NCBI GenBank assembly: GCA_035293765.1
Contig: DATGMF010000035.1
Location: 130,624 to 194,623, forward strand
Length of the DNA stretch: 64,000 bases
Reading direction: 5' to 3'
Source: DASRHT01 sp035293765
Lineage (GTDB): Bacteria; Chloroflexota; Ktedonobacteria; Ktedonobacterales; Ktedonobacteraceae
Made by a program: the position numbers and the translations under genes. Positions 62,430 through 64,000 of the stretch are shown piece by piece. Each line of letters opens with the position of its first letter. Position 1 is the first letter of the stretch. Below the pieces are notes generated by a model. It had not been told where the DNA came from. It was given only the letters and a program-made list of their open reading frames with translations, and did no database searches.

Positions 62430-63131
62430 TTATTGCCGTATAACATGGACCTGGCTGAGCAATTGTATCCCATTAGGGAGAGGATCAAGGCCCTTGAAGT
62501 TGGAGCCTGCTTGATTAAAATAAGCATGGATGGCAGTGCTACCATCCTGATTGACCAGCGTTACGTTCAACTCAAAGCCCTTTCCAACCTCACCTGGTTG
62601 ATCTAAGCCTACATGCACACTCGTGCTCCACCTCCCTTCGTTAGTGACCATCACAGGGCCGGGCAACTGAGGATAGTAACCTGTGACGCCGTCTGGCACA
62701 ATCAGTATCCACAATTCCTGACTGGCGGGGATGTTACAGGCTGTGCCTTGCATGGTGGTTACCACCGGCACTCCGCTCTCGGCCACTGGAGAGATGATAT
62801 GTACATCCAGCGATGAAGAGGAAGAACAAGAGCTGCTATTAGTCACGGGGGGACTAGCCGAGCTAGAAAGTGCTTTTGTGGGAGAGGATGCGGTAAGCTG
62901 TGTAGTGCCACTCGTGCTTGGAGGGGTGATAACTTCTATGGATGTAACAACGACACTTAATACAATCAAAATGGTACCAAAGGTCGCCAGGCCAACACGT
63001 TGTCGAGTGTCAAGATCGATAGTGCTAGGCCAGGGTATCTTGCCAATAATGGCGAAAACTATGAGGACGACAGCCGCTATGATGAAAAAGATTATGGGAG
63101 CTTTGAAAAGTTGGTCAAGGAATATCGCCAT
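62430..63131 (-). CDS. Membrane-anchored protein with outer domain, unknown function
   Basis: The 233-residue protein has two N-terminal hydrophobic segments (about 10-30 IIFFIIAAVVLIVFAIIG; about 47-68 GLATFGTILIVLSVVVTSIEV). A Ser/Thr-rich linker follows (about 70-108, with a run of serines and one Cys), then a C-terminal beta-rich domain (DVHIISPVAESGVPVVTTMQGTACN..., WILIVPDGVTGYYPQLPGPV, RWSTSVHVGLDQPGEVGKGFELNVTLV) that looks like an Ig-like or carbohydrate-binding fold. AGGCAGG is near the ATG. I recognise no exact family. A role as a small surface sensor or anchor is possible but not shown. Confidence 0.65.
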   Translation of the reverse strand: MAIFLDQLFKAPIIFFIIAAVVLIVFAIIGKIPWPSTIDLDTRQRVGLATFGTILIVLSVVVTSIEVITPPSTSGTTQLTASSPTKALSSSASPPVTNSSSCSSSSSLDVHIISPVAESGVPVVTTMQGTACNIPASQELWILIVPDGVTGYYPQLPGPVMVTNEGRWSTSVHVGLDQPGEVGKGFELNVTLVNQDGSTAIHAYFNQAGSNFKGLDPLPNGIQLLSQVHVIRQ

Positions 63132-63556
63132 CTCATGCCTGCCTTTCTCTTATTTAGAGTCACTTATTGCCCTTTCAAAGAGATAAACGCAGGAAGAGCT
63201 ATTTTTTCAAAAGGAAAAGAATACTTACTGGATTAAATATAGTTTATTGGGAAATATAACGTAGTACTGACAGTAAAAGACGCCCTACAGCGGCTGGAAA
63301 TCGGCGCAATAAAAACGTGCGCGCTACTACAGGTTCTATCCCACTAAGTATGAGCATCTGCGCTTGCTTAGACTTTTGGCTATGTGCGCCACGTTTACAA
63401 TTGGACGCTCAACTTACCTATAATAGCCTCTCAAAAGTGGAAAGAACACTTACATTTTTTGCACCTGATGAGAAGTTACTACTCCATAATAATTCTGATG
63501 CCATACTGATTGCCTCCTGTCTTATTTGTATGGTATACTTTTTTAAAGGGCAAAAG
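63132..63556. other. Intergenic region upstream of the thioesterase gene
   Basis: This 425-bp divergent gap contains A/T-rich sequence near 63180-63260 and a distant AACGTG/CACGTT inverted pair (about 63312 and 63390) that may not be meaningful. The only well-supported element is the promoter at 63510-63539. No gene seen. Confidence 0.5.
63510..63539 (+). promoter_or_regulatory. Extended -10 promoter of the thioesterase gene
   Basis: TTGCCT (63510-63515) and TATACT (63534-63539) are 18 nt apart, and TGG precedes the -10. The start codon is only 18 nt beyond the -10, so the leader is very short although it still includes AAAGGG. Confidence 0.65.
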
Positions 63557-64000
63557 ATGGAGGGTCTCTCAAAGGCTATGCCAGGTTTATCGCGCAATAC
63601 TCTCTGGGTGAAATGCTCAAAACCTCATCCCCAGGCACGCCTCCGCTTATTTTGTTTTCCCTATGCCGGTGGAGGCGCATCGTTGTTCAGGAGTTGGGCA
63701 AATCGATTACCCAGCGAGGTCGAGGTATGTGCTGTGCAGCTACCCGGGCGGGAGGACCGTCTGGCGGAGCCTGCTTTTACCAGGATGCCGTCTCTCGTTG
63801 AGGCACTCGTCGAGGCGCTTGATCCCTACCTGCAAGAGAAACCTTATGCTTTCTTTGGGCATAGTATGGGCGCTTTTGTGAGTTTTGAACTAGCTCGCTC
63901 CCTGCGTCAGCAGCGTCATGCCCATGCAGGCCCGGTACAGGTATTTGTCTCGGCTCAACGCGCTCCCCACCTCCCTGACCCGGAACCCCCCGTTCATGCT
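63557..64000 (+). CDS. Type II thioesterase (GrsT-like), 3' end outside window
   Basis: The frame is open from the ATG at 63557 (AAAGGG upstream) to the right edge, 148 codons. It contains RLFCFPYAGGGASLFRSWANRLPSEVEVCAVQLPGREDRLAEP and the nucleophile elbow FFGHSMGAFVSFELARSL with Ser103. These are diagnostic of external thioesterases that clear misloaded carrier proteins in polyketide or nonribosomal-peptide synthesis. The catalytic Asp and His lie beyond the edge. The next genes to the right are therefore likely to be a biosynthetic cluster. Confidence 0.92.
   Translation, partial: MEGLSKAMPGLSRNTLWVKCSKPHPQARLRLFCFPYAGGGASLFRSWANRLPSEVEVCAVQLPGREDRLAEPAFTRMPSLVEALVEALDPYLQEKPYAFFGHSMGAFVSFELARSLRQQRHAHAGPVQVFVSAQRAPHLPDPEPPVHA

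Overview
This is a gene-dense bacterial chromosome segment of moderate-to-high GC with short intergenic gaps, many 4-nt start/stop overlaps and frequent TTG/GTG starts. The gene set fits a Chloroflexota-type bacterium, possibly of the Ktedonobacteria: two Hanks-type Ser/Thr kinases, an FHA-tagged ABC exporter, WD40 and YVTN propeller proteins, zinc-ribbon and HEAT proteins, MalT-like LuxR regulators, an acyl-glycosyl-carotenoid operon, a CO-dehydrogenase-family molybdoenzyme and a fused EtfBA. That assignment is inferred from gene content only; no rRNA or tRNA gene and no CRISPR array was recognised.

Layout. 1-4.6 kb: secreted GH18 chitinase (cut by the left edge), two crotonase-fold enzymes and a family III CoA-transferase. 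4.6-9.8 kb: carotenoid operon on the minus strand, crtB > GT2 glycosyltransferase > cruF/acyltransferase fusion > crtI. 10.4-14 kb: a candidate polymorphic-toxin locus (small helical protein, large helical protein with a C-terminal nuclease-like module, small acidic protein) followed by an overlapping LuxR-type regulator. 14.1-15.2 kb: WD40 lipoprotein. 15.2-22.7 kb: amidase plus three-subunit molybdenum hydroxylase operon, divergent from a cyclase/formamidase-like hydrolase across a gap with two related palindromes, then an MFS exporter. 23-30 kb: YVTN propeller protein, then the most unusual operon of the window: two ATP-grasp enzymes, an APH-like kinase-fold protein and an ABC exporter with a C-terminal FHA domain. 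30.2-34.9 kb: cell-wall genes mraY (with a long C-terminal extension) and murE, and a queuosine-salvage hydrolase.

35-44.5 kb: regulatory genes (MarR-like, ECF sigma, zinc-finger anti-sigma, Ser/Thr kinase, primary-like sigma factor), a glycosyltransferase, a CcdA-type thiol transporter, a DUF2085 membrane protein, a HEAT-repeat protein, a small MITE and a REP-like hairpin. 44.7-50.7 kb: second Ser/Thr kinase with C-terminal membrane segments, Tex, and an MFS exporter with an ArsR-type regulator. 51-59 kb: S9 peptidase, phosphoribosyltransferase, fused EtfBA, CBS-containing site-2 protease, methyltransferase, quinone oxidoreductase. 60-64 kb: FtsH, a membrane-anchored protein of unknown function, and the start of a type II thioesterase that suggests a polyketide or nonribosomal-peptide cluster beyond the right edge.

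Functional links. The carotenoid genes are consistent with building a C40 chain, hydrating it, glycosylating it and acylating the sugar. The amidase, hydroxylase and cyclase look like one catabolic unit. The FHA exporter and the kinases suggest phospho-Thr signalling to export. The toxin locus and the ATP-grasp/kinase/exporter operon are the two best candidates for undescribed systems.
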